From NCBI RefSeq assembly GCF_900187605.1, contig NZ_FYEA01000015.1, forward strand, positions 1-64,000: 64,000 nt of DNA, given 5' to 3'. The position numbers were made by a program, and so were the translations under genes. This DNA comes from Pseudomonas sp. Irchel 3H7. GTDB lineage: Bacteria > Pseudomonadota > Gammaproteobacteria > Pseudomonadales > Pseudomonadaceae. Shown here piece by piece: positions 54,851 to 64,000 of the stretch. The notes below the pieces were generated by a model. That model was not told the DNA's origin, made no database searches, and saw nothing but the letters and a program-made list of their open reading frames with translations. Position 1 is the first letter of the stretch. Each line of letters opens with the position of its first letter.

Positions 54851-57800
54851 CTAATAAATTGGACCTGCTAGGACATCAAGAAGAGAATGAACGACTGGTC
54901 GTACAACGTCGGCTGTCGAATCGTACCCATGCGCTGGGATGCGCAAAGAAGAGGACCTTGCATTGAGCAAGCGTAGACAATGCCCATGAGTTTCTTCGTT
55001 GAGCCTTCCTGCGGACGCCAAATAACGCGAGTAGCTTGAAATTTCACTCTCGGACGAACTTGACGCCAACCGCGCACCAATCAAACCAGCAAACTCATCA
55101 TCTGTGCCAATCCTGGATTTAATAGCATAATTGACCCTGTCCTGAAAATCCCATAACGAATGGCTCGGTCGATTGACCATTGCTCTAACCAGCTTCTCGA
55201 GCTTTACGCCTTGAAGCCTTTGAACCCCGACAATGATAGGTCCAACAAAGCTTTCATAGGCGTGGTCGTCATCTGTTATCGCTGATACTACTTCGTCCAG
55301 ACTGGGGTTGCCGGGATCATAAATGGCCAGTGCTGCAACGCCAAGTTGGAAGCCACTCTCACAAACAGTCGACTGTAATTGGGCTAACACGTCACCGTTC
55401 TCGGAAAATTGCTGTCGCAATATATAGGAAGCTTCGAAATAGCTCTGCATTCTATGCCAAGAGTGATCCGCACTGTTTCTGCGAATCCTAGTCCCAGTCA
55501 AACAGTGCTGTAGCAGCAGATCGCTTCTGGAAACCTCCTTGGCGAGCGCCTGCAATACTGGGACGCGAAGACACTCCGTGGTGTGTGAGCAATAGTCGAG
55601 AAAGCGCTGTCGCAAAACGGCATTAACGGACACATATGGCGCTATAAGCTCCCAAAAGCGCGATTCGTCAGTAAAGTGTCCTAGTCTTGAGAGTAATTGC
55701 TCGCCGAAGCTCTTTTCCAATTCGTCCCAGTGCTCGGCCACCAATCTAATCAGCGCTGGGGGCTCATTAGAATATTGCCCTAGCGATATATCCAGGGGTT
55801 TTTTGCCCCACTCGAGGATGGAAAATTGCTCCGTTGCTCCGTACACGACCAAGCCGGCGAACGCAGCCGCTCGCCGAGCGTCATGATCGTGTCCAACCGC
55901 CATTGCATCTATAAGCAGGCGATCGACAACTGGCTTCCGGTCTGTGTCGATGGAGAGCAGTGCTTGATAGTTTTTTATGGCAGCGTGTGTTTTGAGAGGG
56001 CCGTCTACTTCATGATCATACTTTTCCAAGATTTCCTTGGCAGTATCGTTTCGGTCGAATTCACTGGAGGCAGCATCAATGATTTGCAACCGCATGACAG
56101 CTGAGAGGGAACCAACACTCTGAGTGATAAGTTGCTGAACGACCGAGTCATCACGATAGGCTGAAGCTAGCAGCCCAATGGGTGGGTTACGCCCTTTAAG
56201 TCTTTCTAGCGCAAACGCTTTAACCCTGCCTTCTTGGGGGTAGAGCGCAATCAACTGCCCGGAACCTGAAAACACGTGGTCTGGCTCGCACAACGCCCTG
56301 CTCACCAAAATATCTACAATTTCTTTATGATCGGAAACGTCCAACTGGCTGAAAGCAGCAAGCAATGTGTCGAACCTTACCTTATGGCGACCGTTGAGAA
56401 TCTTTAATAGTTCCTCAATGCACGCTTCGCGACTAAGCATTTTGGGGTACAAGCCAATCAGATGAAATCTGCGCTCATCTGGCCACAGAAGTACCTCTTG
56501 CACCAGCTCGCGAACTTCAGGAAGCTCAGCCGCCCAACCTTCAACCAAAGGAGCCAGAGCCCAGAAGACCGAAAAACCCTCAGTTTTTTTCACCCTATCC
56601 ATCAAGTGCTGTTTAATTCTTGGGTCTTGAAGGCAGTTGTACACCGGTCTCGCGACATACTCTTGATGCTCCACCTTCTTGGAAATAACCGCGAGCACGA
56701 GCTGCTCTCGAACCTCACTATCCATTTCCGAGAATTTCAAAAGCTGGCTCCAATCCTGCCCCAATCGCAAGACGAACGGATGCTCTGACTGCAACTCACG
56801 CGCGATCCATGCACATATCTGCGCATTGTCAGCACTACAGCTGAGAAGATAATGTTGTGCGATCTCCTTCTCAATTTCATCGTAGCGCGTGATGCTTCCG
56901 TTTAGGGTACCCAGGCAAATCTCAACTAATTTAGGGTTGTCCAACCAACCCTGTACCAAACTTTCCCCAACCTGTGCACGATGCAAGTGGCCGACCCCAT
57001 CACGCCAAGCACACAATGAAAGTAGCGCTGACAGATCAGTATCCTGGTGCAGCCCTAATTGAACCTTGCACCAGACAGCACTCAGTTGAAGCGCCTTGTC
57101 CACAGCAACAGAGGCTGTGGTTAGAAAATCAATCAACATCGGATTATCGGACCAACCGAGGGTCAGGGCCTCCAGAGCCCGCGCCACCACCGCCAAATCG
57201 GAGTCACCGCGAAGCAACCCCATCAGCCAGCTTTCTACCTCAAGATCGCCGTTGTAGACGACTGCCAAGGACTGAGCGGCGGCTCGAGAATTGGCGGGAC
57301 TCTCATCCTTAAGCCCATGTTTCAACAAACTAAGCTGATGGTCTGACCGCTCCCATCGTGCTAATGCGGAATAAAATTCTTGCAAATACTCTGCAGCCCG
57401 TATGCCCCAGCGGTTGATATTTTCCGAAGTTTTTTCTCTGAGTGTCGGGTTGTAAATTCCCCCTAGCGCAGCGGCAAGGTGGGCACTTCGCTCGCCACCC
57501 CACCCAGCCCCTCCAATGATGTTCAGACTGCGTTCAGCCAGCCTGATAGCAGTAGGTCGATTGATCTCTGCCCCTCCAAACACGACATTGGCAAGAAGCA
57601 AGCGCCGCTGCAATGCGCCGATCACATCAACCTCAGGCTCATCGATAACCTGCACGATTTGCTCGGCTTCAGACCGCCTAGTGTTCCCCGCAATCAAATC
57701 GCCGAACACACTTCTCCAACGGAAACTGCTTGCATTCGCCCGCACAAAATTCAAGATCGTCTCAATCGGCCAGCCGTGTATATGGACGGATGCCAGATAT

Positions 57801-59734
57801 TCCTCCAGGCTTGCATGCACAAAACCCACCTCCTCGCGCCCTTTTTCAACTAGCAGGCCCATCGTCTCAGCGTTAACCGCAAGGATCTCGTTGGCGACTT
57901 CAGAAGCCTCGCGCGTCGTGTAGCAATATCCCTCAGGGTCAGTGAGAAATGTTTTTATGCATTTACGAGCCAGTTGAAGGGGATACCCCGCGTCTCCCCC
58001 CTCCATTCGAATCTCGAATGCAAGCGCTGCGAGCGCTTCCCTGCGAACGTCGATTGATGCTGCGGAGGAAAATCGAGGACTGACGTCCCCTGCCGCCGTG
58101 GCTCGGCTAGACGGATGGACCTCCAACAGCAGGTCAGTCAACTGGCTCAGCGCCTGCACCTTGTTGATCGGCAACACCAACTGCCGAACGGCCAACGCGA
58201 TCAATCCCAGCAATAACAGCGGCGTCTCCGCGAGCGTGGCCAACCCACGCCCTTTATCAAGCTCTTTGAAGAACCGCTGAGTTTGCCAGGTGATTGATTC
58301 TTCATTGGAAGATTGATCGTTGCTAGAACCCACGTTTCGCGAGAACCACGTCGTGGCGATTTCCCTCTGCTGCACCTTTGACAGCGGTGCTAGCAGCCCC
58401 ACTGCCCAGCTGTCGGGAATCCCCCCGATTTTTGAAAGCCCTCCGGGTCGAGCACTGACGACCACCGGAATGTTGTGTGCGGACACAATGGTTAGCATTG
58501 TGAGCAAGGTCGTGCGAGCTGCCTGCTCGTTGGCCCATTCGTCCAGCCCGTCGACAAGAAGCACTACCCGGGATTCATCAATGGCTTGATCAATCAATGC
58601 TACGAGGTCACCAGTTAACTGAGGCTGCCAAGTCGCACGGATTAATTCTTTGATACCTATAGTTCCGGCATTGGCTTCACTGAGGCGCACCCACTTGGCG
58701 AAAGAAATGAACAACGGTAAATGGCGACCCCAGCGTTTCGCAACGTCAGTAAATCGCCCCTGTTCACCGAGCAGATCAAGCGCTAGGCACCGCAGCACCG
58801 TACTTTTTCCACTACCAGCATGCCCCACGACAGCAATCTGATCGGACTCTGCCAGCCAATCCAAGATGGGGGTGCGACGGTAATTTTCCGCCTGACGGCT
58901 TTCCTCTTTTTTCACCGGTGAATGTGCGTCAGTTCGCTGCGGTTCGGACATGGGCGAAGTTGATGCCTCACCCTGGCCAGGCGCCGCCTGGCTCATGACA
59001 GTTTCCTTCAGCAGAACGTCAGGTGCAGAGAAACGGTCAAGCAGTGAAATGGGAGCCGGAGGCCGATCGGAAAAAGGCGTTGGGGCATTCACCAGAATTC
59101 GGTCCAGAAGCTCGAAACCTCCTTTATAGACGCGATGGAGTTGCGTCCTGATCTTATGCAGCTCGCTACCATCTAGCCGCAACAGCAGCTCCTGGCTTAC
59201 AGTGTCCCCAAAAAATGCCTTCGCGCACTCACGCCCAAAAAACTCCAATACGACATCTGGGTAATTTCGCAATGCGCCGCACAAGTCATGACCGCCAAGC
59301 ACCTTAAGGGTTATTCCCTGGGCATGAAATAATTCGGCCTGTACTTCAATCTCATCCTGCAGACCTACGTCATCCACTGGACATTGCACGGCAATGTAGA
59401 ACATTTCAGTCCTTGCCACCCAGCCTCCGGCGAGGAACGTCGCGCAGGCTTTCTTCAGGTCTCTGGGGGTGTACTTTGCGTAGCATTTCGCTTGCCAGGT
59501 GTCGTATCTGCCGTTGCGCTTTCGAGCAAAAATGTCTATGCCCTGCTGCGCTTGTCCTGCCCTTCCATATAGGCTATGAGATTCGATATCAGCTTGTTTC
59601 CCCGCCAATCGATAACACAGCTTTTCAAAGTTCTCCCAGCGTAGCTCACTAAATGGCAACGTCTGTGCGGCCGTACGAACTGAGGTAAAAGGTGGAACAT
59701 GGCTTGCTGGGGCCGTGATTGCAGTTTCCGTCAT
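54851..59734 (-). CDS. Mrr-like nuclease-NACHT NTPase (bacterial NLR / Avs-like)
   Basis: A giant protein of about 1627 residues. N-terminus: an Mrr/PD-(D/E)XK-type nuclease with QGIDIFARKRNGRYDTWQAK (about 64-83; the G-x-D and Q-x-K catalytic pattern) preceded by RWENFEKLCYRLAG. Middle: NACHT STAND NTPase with Walker A VGHAGSGKSTVLR (about 303-315), Walker B RVVLLVDGLDEW (about 389-400) and VVVSARPGG. C-terminal 1000 residues: alpha-helical repeat-like sensor region. This architecture is that of Avs/bNACHT defence proteins, which oligomerise on phage proteins and unleash the nuclease. The ATG at 59734 is chosen; the frame opens at 59794. It runs convergent to the RES gene. Confidence 0.85.
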   Translation of the reverse strand: MTETAITAPASHVPPFTSVRTAAQTLPFSELRWENFEKLCYRLAGKQADIESHSLYGRAGQAQQGIDIFARKRNGRYDTWQAKCYAKYTPRDLKKACATFLAGGWVARTEMFYIAVQCPVDDVGLQDEIEVQAELFHAQGITLKVLGGHDLCGALRNYPDVVLEFFGRECAKAFFGDTVSQELLLRLDGSELHKIRTQLHRVYKGGFELLDRILVNAPTPFSDRPPAPISLLDRFSAPDVLLKETVMSQAAPGQGEASTSPMSEPQRTDAHSPVKKEESRQAENYRRTPILDWLAESDQIAVVGHAGSGKSTVLRCLALDLLGEQGRFTDVAKRWGRHLPLFISFAKWVRLSEANAGTIGIKELIRATWQPQLTGDLVALIDQAIDESRVVLLVDGLDEWANEQAARTTLLTMLTIVSAHNIPVVVSARPGGLSKIGGIPDSWAVGLLAPLSKVQQREIATTWFSRNVGSSNDQSSNEESITWQTQRFFKELDKGRGLATLAETPLLLLGLIALAVRQLVLPINKVQALSQLTDLLLEVHPSSRATAAGDVSPRFSSAASIDVRREALAALAFEIRMEGGDAGYPLQLARKCIKTFLTDPEGYCYTTREASEVANEILAVNAETMGLLVEKGREEVGFVHASLEEYLASVHIHGWPIETILNFVRANASSFRWRSVFGDLIAGNTRRSEAEQIVQVIDEPEVDVIGALQRRLLLANVVFGGAEINRPTAIRLAERSLNIIGGAGWGGERSAHLAAALGGIYNPTLREKTSENINRWGIRAAEYLQEFYSALARWERSDHQLSLLKHGLKDESPANSRAAAQSLAVVYNGDLEVESWLMGLLRGDSDLAVVARALEALTLGWSDNPMLIDFLTTASVAVDKALQLSAVWCKVQLGLHQDTDLSALLSLCAWRDGVGHLHRAQVGESLVQGWLDNPKLVEICLGTLNGSITRYDEIEKEIAQHYLLSCSADNAQICAWIARELQSEHPFVLRLGQDWSQLLKFSEMDSEVREQLVLAVISKKVEHQEYVARPVYNCLQDPRIKQHLMDRVKKTEGFSVFWALAPLVEGWAAELPEVRELVQEVLLWPDERRFHLIGLYPKMLSREACIEELLKILNGRHKVRFDTLLAAFSQLDVSDHKEIVDILVSRALCEPDHVFSGSGQLIALYPQEGRVKAFALERLKGRNPPIGLLASAYRDDSVVQQLITQSVGSLSAVMRLQIIDAASSEFDRNDTAKEILEKYDHEVDGPLKTHAAIKNYQALLSIDTDRKPVVDRLLIDAMAVGHDHDARRAAAFAGLVVYGATEQFSILEWGKKPLDISLGQYSNEPPALIRLVAEHWDELEKSFGEQLLSRLGHFTDESRFWELIAPYVSVNAVLRQRFLDYCSHTTECLRVPVLQALAKEVSRSDLLLQHCLTGTRIRRNSADHSWHRMQSYFEASYILRQQFSENGDVLAQLQSTVCESGFQLGVAALAIYDPGNPSLDEVVSAITDDDHAYESFVGPIIVGVQRLQGVKLEKLVRAMVNRPSHSLWDFQDRVNYAIKSRIGTDDEFAGLIGARLASSSSESEISSYSRYLASAGRLNEETHGHCLRLLNARSSSLRIPAHGYDSTADVVRPVVHSLLDVLAGPIY

Positions 59735-61299
59735 TTTTGAGGATCCATGTGCAGGTGCGACTCCTGTCATCGGGCGCCGGTGGTTGTGCATCATATTGTG
59801 TATTCAAACTGGGGGCACCGTGGTTATTCGTTACGTGAGGGAATCAACCCATGCCCCGGCTCAAGGGGCGTTTCTTGGGAAAGCCTCGAGCCTTTGCCTC
59901 GGTGACGGACTCGCGAGGGTAGACGCTCCGCGATCGCACCGTGCCATTGACGATCACGTGAAATGGCATCCCTGTGTTGGCCGATAGCTGCCTGTCACAG
60001 AGGGCAGTTTCCGGCCAATACTGGTGACATCCGCTGAAAGAACCGGGTGGCGTCCGGTCTTGATCGACAGATCCTAGTAACCAAATCCTGCAGTTGTGAT
60101 TGCCGCCTAGGCAGTGTCGGAAGAGGCTGATCGGGCGTACGAAAGAAGCGGCTGCCATACCGCAGACGCTGATTGTGCGACGCGAGGCCGTCACTTCCCA
60201 ATCAACCCGCTTTGATGCCTGAGCCTGTAATTGATATTTGAGATTTGCTTTTCCCGCCAAACCCTCCGATCAAGCGATCTTTGATCGCGCCGATCGGGGG
60301 GTTCACTCGCTTTTTCTCGAGGCCAGCTCGTTACACTTTCCCATTTTCAAATTTGATTAGCGCCCCGCTTGCTTTCCCCCGTCAGTAATTCGCCGTGATT
60401 TCTACATAGCGCAGGGCCATTCAGTGTGTGTGCGGATCTCTTCATAGGGCAGCAGTGTCGGTGTGGCGACGGTGGCGACGGTGGCGACACCGGCGACAAT
60501 CCACGTAGAACGTGGCCTGGGGCATGGCGACAAAAGTGGCGACAGTCGCCACTTTCTGAGCGCATTGGCCGTGACGCTTGACCGCCTTTTCGAGTGGGTA
60601 TAAAAATTGGCGCACGGATCGCTGTCGTTGACAGCACCAGCCCAGGTAGCCAGAACCTTGAAGGCTACGCCATTCGCGTGGTGGTTCTTCCCCAAGTGCG
60701 ATTAGCGTCCGGCGGCTCGCACGGTCACTCCCCAAGAGTGATGGATGCCTACTCGACCAATCTGCCCACTGCGGCAGACGATGGACCTACCTCGCTGTAT
60801 TGCAGCAACCTCACCTCTTGGCACACTTCGCTGCGCCAGACCTCGCCCGTCTCTTTCTCCAGGAAAGAGACGGGCGCTCGTACCATTGCTGCAAGCCACG
60901 TCGTACAGGGCATTGCCGCAACTCTCCTCGTGACAATCGGCCTGACAAGTCCGATTCGTCGCCATCCGCAACGACACAGGCACCGGTGCCGCAGCCTATG
61001 GAAGGGCTGCACCTGACTGACAGTCAGGCATGCCCCAGGTGTCGAGGTCTTTGCTTTCTCCCACCCAGGATATCCAGGTGCCGAACTCGTCAGTCGGCAC
61101 AGCCTCCACCCGCCCGCATTTTCGGATGCGTCAAGGAGGCCAGATTCATGGGTTCATGCCCTTGCACCCGGTCGTAAGGAGCCGTCCGTTCCGCGTCAGT
61201 GAACACCTCACAGACCGCAGGGGCCTTGATCCCTGATAACACTCAACATCCGTGGCGGGACTACGTGAGGACAACCAGCAATGAATGAGGAGAGGGCCC
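59735..61299. other. Long non-coding region of the island
   Basis: About 1.56 kb without a supported gene. Short frames on both strands have odd composition and no family features; one (60800-61177 +) contains CPRCRGLCFLPP, possibly a decayed gene. A GTCGCC/GGCGAC-rich repeat block lies at 60463-60555. GATCAAGCGATCTTTGATCGCG near 60270 is a local dyad. The region likely holds the promoter of the NACHT gene on its left side and of the DUF3987 gene on its right. Confidence 0.5.
60463..60555. repeat. GTGGCGAC microsatellite and 23-bp palindrome
   Basis: Three direct 9-base units GTGGCGACG (60463-60488), further GGCGAC units, the small dyad CCACGT-AGA-ACGTGG (60501-60515), and a perfect palindrome AAAGTGGCGAC-A-GTCGCCACTTT (60533-60555). 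Reverse-complement sequence of the same kind recurs inside the small gene at 62693-63046 (around 62773-62850). Confidence 0.75.
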
Positions 61300-62709
61300 A
61301 TGCAGCAGTTAGATCCGAAGCTTGAACTACCACAACCACCTCGACCGCTGATTGAGTCGAATCCCGTGGCCCAGCCTTATCCGGTGCAGGCACTGGGTGG
61401 GATTCTTGGGCCTGCGGTTGAGCGCATGGCCGAGGTCATCGGCGTGCCCCAAGCACTGGCCGCGCAATCGGTGTTGGCTGCCTCGGCGCTGGCCACACAA
61501 GGCCATGCGGGCTTACATCTCGACGGACGCAGTTATCCGCTGTCGCTGTACCTGATCACGGTGGCCGCGTCCGGCGATCGCAAAACGGCGGCCGATCGAT
61601 GTGCATTACTGTCTGCACGGCAATGGGAGCGTGAGCAGTGGCAGCGCTATCGCGAACAACTTGCCCGGTACCGTGCCGCACAGCGACAGGCGCAGCGTAT
61701 CAAGCCTGGCGATCCTGAGCCCGCGAACGGAATGTCGCTCGAAGCGGAGCCCTCAGCCCCTAGACTGATCACCACGGACCCGACTATCGAGGCCCTGATC
61801 AAGGGGCTCTGTCATGACCTGCCTAGCATGGGTCTGTTCTGTGATGAGGGTGGACAATTCCTCGGCAGCAGCACCATGAGTCGGGATAACCGTTTGAAAG
61901 CGGTCACGACCTTGTCGTCACTCTGGGATGGCAGCCCGATAGATCGCGCGCGCTCCATGGTTGGTGAAAGCTTGCGAGCCTATGACCGACGCTTGAGCCT
62001 GCATCTGATGCTGCAACCGTACTTGGCCATGCAGTTACTCAGTGACCCGTTGCTGCAGGGGCAAGGCATTCTCGGTCGCTGCCTGATGACTTGGCCTAGT
62101 AGCCTGGCCGGACAGCGCAGTTACCAAGCCGTCGACTTGTCCAAAGACGCTGCCCTAAAGCGCTATCGCCACCGACTTTCGGCCCTGTTTCATCAGCCTT
62201 GGTCACTTTCCGCTGACGGTGCTCTTCAGCTATCACCGTTGAACCTCAGTCCATTGTCCCGTCGTCGCTGGATTGATTTGCATGACGCCATCGAAGCCCA
62301 GTTGAGTGAGTTTGGCGAGCTGGCCAGCGTGCGGCCTAGCGGATCGAAGGCCGCCGACAACCTGCTGCGCATCGCCGGCATTCTGGCAGTCGTGGAGGAG
62401 AGCAGCGCCGTGGAAGTCGATCATATCCAACGGGCCTCCGCTTTAGTCGGCTACTACCTCACCGAGATCCAGCGTCTGACCGAACAAGAGCCTGTGTGCC
62501 GGGTAAAGGAAGAGGCGGACCGGCTGCTGCGCTGGCTGCAGGTCAAGGATTGGAAGCATTTCAGTATTCGTGAGTTGAACCGCAATGGTCCCCGCTTCGC
62601 CCGCAAGAGTAGTCGTCATACCGCCAAGCTGCTGGTCGAGTTGCTTGATCATCATTGGTTGATTACCGACGGCCACACCTTTGAGGTGCGCCATGTTCAA
62701 TCTCGATGA
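61300..62709 (+). CDS. DUF3987 (YfjI-like) island protein
   Basis: A 469-residue DUF3987 protein: YPVQALGGILGPAVERMAEV, then VPQALAAQSVLAASALATQG, a P-loop-like ITVAASGDRKTAADR, FCDEGGQFLGSSTMSRDNRL and the helical C-terminal region. DUF3987/YfjI proteins are common in prophages and integrative elements and are thought to be helicase- or primase-associated; the exact role is unknown. GAGGAGAGG precedes the ATG at 61300. It overlaps the next gene by 17 bases, and that gene overlaps the integrase, forming one integration module. Confidence 0.87.
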   Translation: MQQLDPKLELPQPPRPLIESNPVAQPYPVQALGGILGPAVERMAEVIGVPQALAAQSVLAASALATQGHAGLHLDGRSYPLSLYLITVAASGDRKTAADRCALLSARQWEREQWQRYREQLARYRAAQRQAQRIKPGDPEPANGMSLEAEPSAPRLITTDPTIEALIKGLCHDLPSMGLFCDEGGQFLGSSTMSRDNRLKAVTTLSSLWDGSPIDRARSMVGESLRAYDRRLSLHLMLQPYLAMQLLSDPLLQGQGILGRCLMTWPSSLAGQRSYQAVDLSKDAALKRYRHRLSALFHQPWSLSADGALQLSPLNLSPLSRRRWIDLHDAIEAQLSEFGELASVRPSGSKAADNLLRIAGILAVVEESSAVEVDHIQRASALVGYYLTEIQRLTEQEPVCRVKEEADRLLRWLQVKDWKHFSIRELNRNGPRFARKSSRHTAKLLVELLDHHWLITDGHTFEVRHVQSR

Positions 62710-63046
62710 AGCACTGCGCAACCATCTGGCTCAGCGCCAAAAGGAGCCGAAAGTGCGGTTTGTCGCCGGTAGTGTCGCCACTTTGTCGCCACGCTCAAGC
62801 CCAGGCAGGACAAGGGTTGTCGCCGCTGTCGCCGATGTCGCCACCCTCCGGAAAACTATCACCTCGACGACAGCCATCATTCAGCGGTTGAACGAGGAGG
62901 GCGCGCATCTTTACGTCACCGACAACACGCTGTGTTTTCGCCCGACTGATTGGTCCCAGTTCGCTATCGTGAGTGCGAACTGGCGAGCCCTTTTCCATGA
63001 GCTCGTGGCAGTCGATCAGGAGCAGAAAAATGGCTCGCGTCGGTAA
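62693..63046 (+). CDS. Small hypothetical protein between DUF3987 and integrase
   Basis: A 117-residue protein (MFNLDEALRNHLAQRQKEPK) whose middle VATLSPRSSPGRTRVVAAVA with DVATLRK is encoded by the GTCGCC repeats. The C-terminal half, IIQRLNEEGAHLYVTDNTLC, looks like a folded domain and the end reads LVAVDQEQKNGSRR. Not recognised. Start and stop overlap both neighbours by 17 bases, so it is probably real and co-translated. A regulatory or accessory role in integration is possible but not shown. Confidence 0.7.
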   Translation: MFNLDEALRNHLAQRQKEPKVRFVAGSVATLSPRSSPGRTRVVAAVADVATLRKTITSTTAIIQRLNEEGAHLYVTDNTLCFRPTDWSQFAIVSANWRALFHELVAVDQEQKNGSRR

Positions 63047-64000
63047 GCGAGCGGGGCGCAATTTCGGCTTCGGTCGCCAGCTCAGCTATGCCGGACCGCA
63101 AGCCTTGAAAGATCTGTTTGGCGACGGTCATTTTGCTACTGTCAAAGCCCATAGCGATCGGTGGCAGGCCTTTGTGAATTGGTGTCGATCCGAGGAAGGG
63201 CCGAGGCTGAATGACGCGCGACAGATCGACCGTGACATCCTCATGCGGTACGCCACTTACGTGCGTGAGCAGGTTGATCAGGGCAACGTCGGCATTGCCT
63301 CCGCGCAGAACCGCCTGTCCAGCGTGAACCGAACCATGGCTGCGCTGCGCGGTGATCAGTACGTCAAAATTCCGAGTCCGAGCAAGGCGCTAGGCCTACA
63401 GCGTTTAAGCGTGCGTAGCGATGCACCGCAAGGCCAAGACCGTGTGCAAGTCAGACTGATTGCGCAAACGCTGTCAGAGCGACAGCAATCGAGGGTGGCT
63501 GCCATTGTGCTCCTCGCTCGGGAGACCGGCATGCGCTTGCGTGAGGCTATCTTGGCGGACCTGCCCCGGCTCCAGCGTGAGGCTCGGCAACTGGGCAAGG
63601 TCAATATTCAAGATGGCACCAAAGGCGGTAGGTCAGGCGCATCAGCGGCGCGTTGGATCGCGGTCACGGATCAAGTCCGCGATGCCCTCGACAGGGCCAG
63701 CGAGGCCTCACCCAAAGGTAGTCGGAACCTGTTAGCACCCGATGAAAGCTACAAAGACTTCATGCAGGCAGTCGTGCGGCCGGCACGGGATCTCTTGCAT
63801 GAAAATGGTTTGAAAGGCTTTCATGAGCTGCGGGCGGCGTACGCCTGTGAGCGCTATGAACAACTGACTGGCTTCTCAGCACCCGTTAATGGCGGTCGTG
63901 GTCATCGAGAGGATCGAGAGCTCGATCAACGTGCACGCGAGCAGATCAGTCATGAGTTGGGACATAACCGCATCGATGTGGTGAGTGCCTACATCGGAGG
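63030..64000 (+). CDS. Tyrosine recombinase/integrase (3' end beyond window)
   Basis: An open frame of 323 codons from the ATG at 63030 runs without a stop to the window edge. N-terminus: an SAM-like core-binding domain (ALKDLFGDGHFATVKAHSDR, then WQAFVNWC). Catalytic domain: ARETGMRLREA (first Arg, about 168), FHELRAAYACERYE (H-x-L-R, about 265), HELGHNRIDVVSAY (His, and the probable nucleophile Tyr near 319). It is the integrase of the island and implies an attachment site to the right of the window. It overlaps the small upstream gene by 17 bases. Confidence 0.88.
   Translation, partial: MARVGKRAGRNFGFGRQLSYAGPQALKDLFGDGHFATVKAHSDRWQAFVNWCRSEEGPRLNDARQIDRDILMRYATYVREQVDQGNVGIASAQNRLSSVNRTMAALRGDQYVKIPSPSKALGLQRLSVRSDAPQGQDRVQVRLIAQTLSERQQSRVAAIVLLARETGMRLREAILADLPRLQREARQLGKVNIQDGTKGGRSGASAARWIAVTDQVRDALDRASEASPKGSRNLLAPDESYKDFMQAVVRPARDLLHENGLKGFHELRAAYACERYEQLTGFSAPVNGGRGHREDRELDQRAREQISHELGHNRIDVVSAYIG

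Noticed and set aside
59844..60260. 138-codon - strand frame upstream of the NACHT gene
   Set aside because: No recognisable motif, no ribosome site, mixed composition; could be a decayed remnant but cannot be supported.
60800..61177. 125-codon + frame with a CPRC motif before DUF3987
   Set aside because: Pro/Arg/Cys-rich throughout and overlapping other equally poor frames; the Cys pattern alone is not enough.

Overview
The window is a piece of a Pseudomonas chromosome, most likely from the P. fluorescens complex. The evidence is a 5S rRNA tail of the pseudomonad type, a recC-recB-recD operon, a yfiR-yfiN-yfiB cyclic-di-GMP module, mmsAB with a divergent LysR gene, Pseudomonas-type small hypothetical proteins, and many REP/REPIN palindromes of the kind that litter P. 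fluorescens genomes. Everything up to about 51.4 kb is GC-rich, densely coded core or lineage-specific chromosome.

Layout: 1-125 end of an rRNA operon and its terminator; 0.2-9.5 kb recombinational repair (RecBCD); 9.6-11.9 kb YfiRNB signalling; 11.9-15.5 kb valine/isobutyrate catabolism (mmsA, mmsB, LysR regulator); 15.6-22.1 kb small enzymes and regulators (cupin, MerR, two LysR genes, quinone reductases, TSUP permease, monooxygenase, epimerase); 22.3-28.4 kb a compact uncharacterised small-molecule cluster (NodU/CmcH-type carbamoyltransferase, MFS exporter, HAD hydrolase, DUF218 protein, D-aminoacylase) headed by an unusual leader holding three stop/start-overlapping micro-ORFs; 28.6-30.2 kb a glyoxalase-fold gene, tandem repeats and a small Pseudomonas hypothetical; 30.3-41.3 kb an AraC-regulated cluster that looks built for (ether) glycerolipid use (secreted Zn phospholipase-like protein, DUF1302 outer-membrane and DUF1329 periplasmic proteins, alkyl-DHAP-synthase-like flavoprotein, glycerol-3-phosphate dehydrogenase, FGGY kinase); 41.4-42.4 kb a HigBA toxin-antitoxin pair with a palindromic operator; 42.5-44.4 kb an HBM-type chemoreceptor; 44.7-47.7 kb envelope genes (histidine phosphatase, PAP2 phosphatase, ArnT/PMT-like glycosyltransferase); 47.8-51.4 kb acetyltransferase, small hypothetical, PliG-like lysozyme inhibitor and a DMT permease with a histidine-rich tail.

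After the EamA terminator (51,475) the character changes: the DNA becomes visibly AT-richer, with long non-coding stretches. This is a genomic island. It carries a stand-alone SIR2-like protein, a zinc-ribbon/HEPN-type RES protein (both families act on NAD+), and on the opposite strand a giant Mrr-like nuclease-NACHT protein of the bacterial NLR/Avs kind. These are followed by a DUF3987 (YfjI-like) gene, a small overlapping gene and a tyrosine integrase that runs off the right edge. I read 51.5-64.0 kb as an integrase-carried antiphage defence island with two NAD-targeting candidates and one nuclease NLR.

The two most promising undescribed items are the micro-ORF-led carbamoyltransferase cluster (22.3-28.4 kb) and the SIR2 / HEPN-RES / Mrr-NACHT island (52.1-59.7 kb). 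No CRISPR array, complete rRNA, tRNA or intact transposase was seen.
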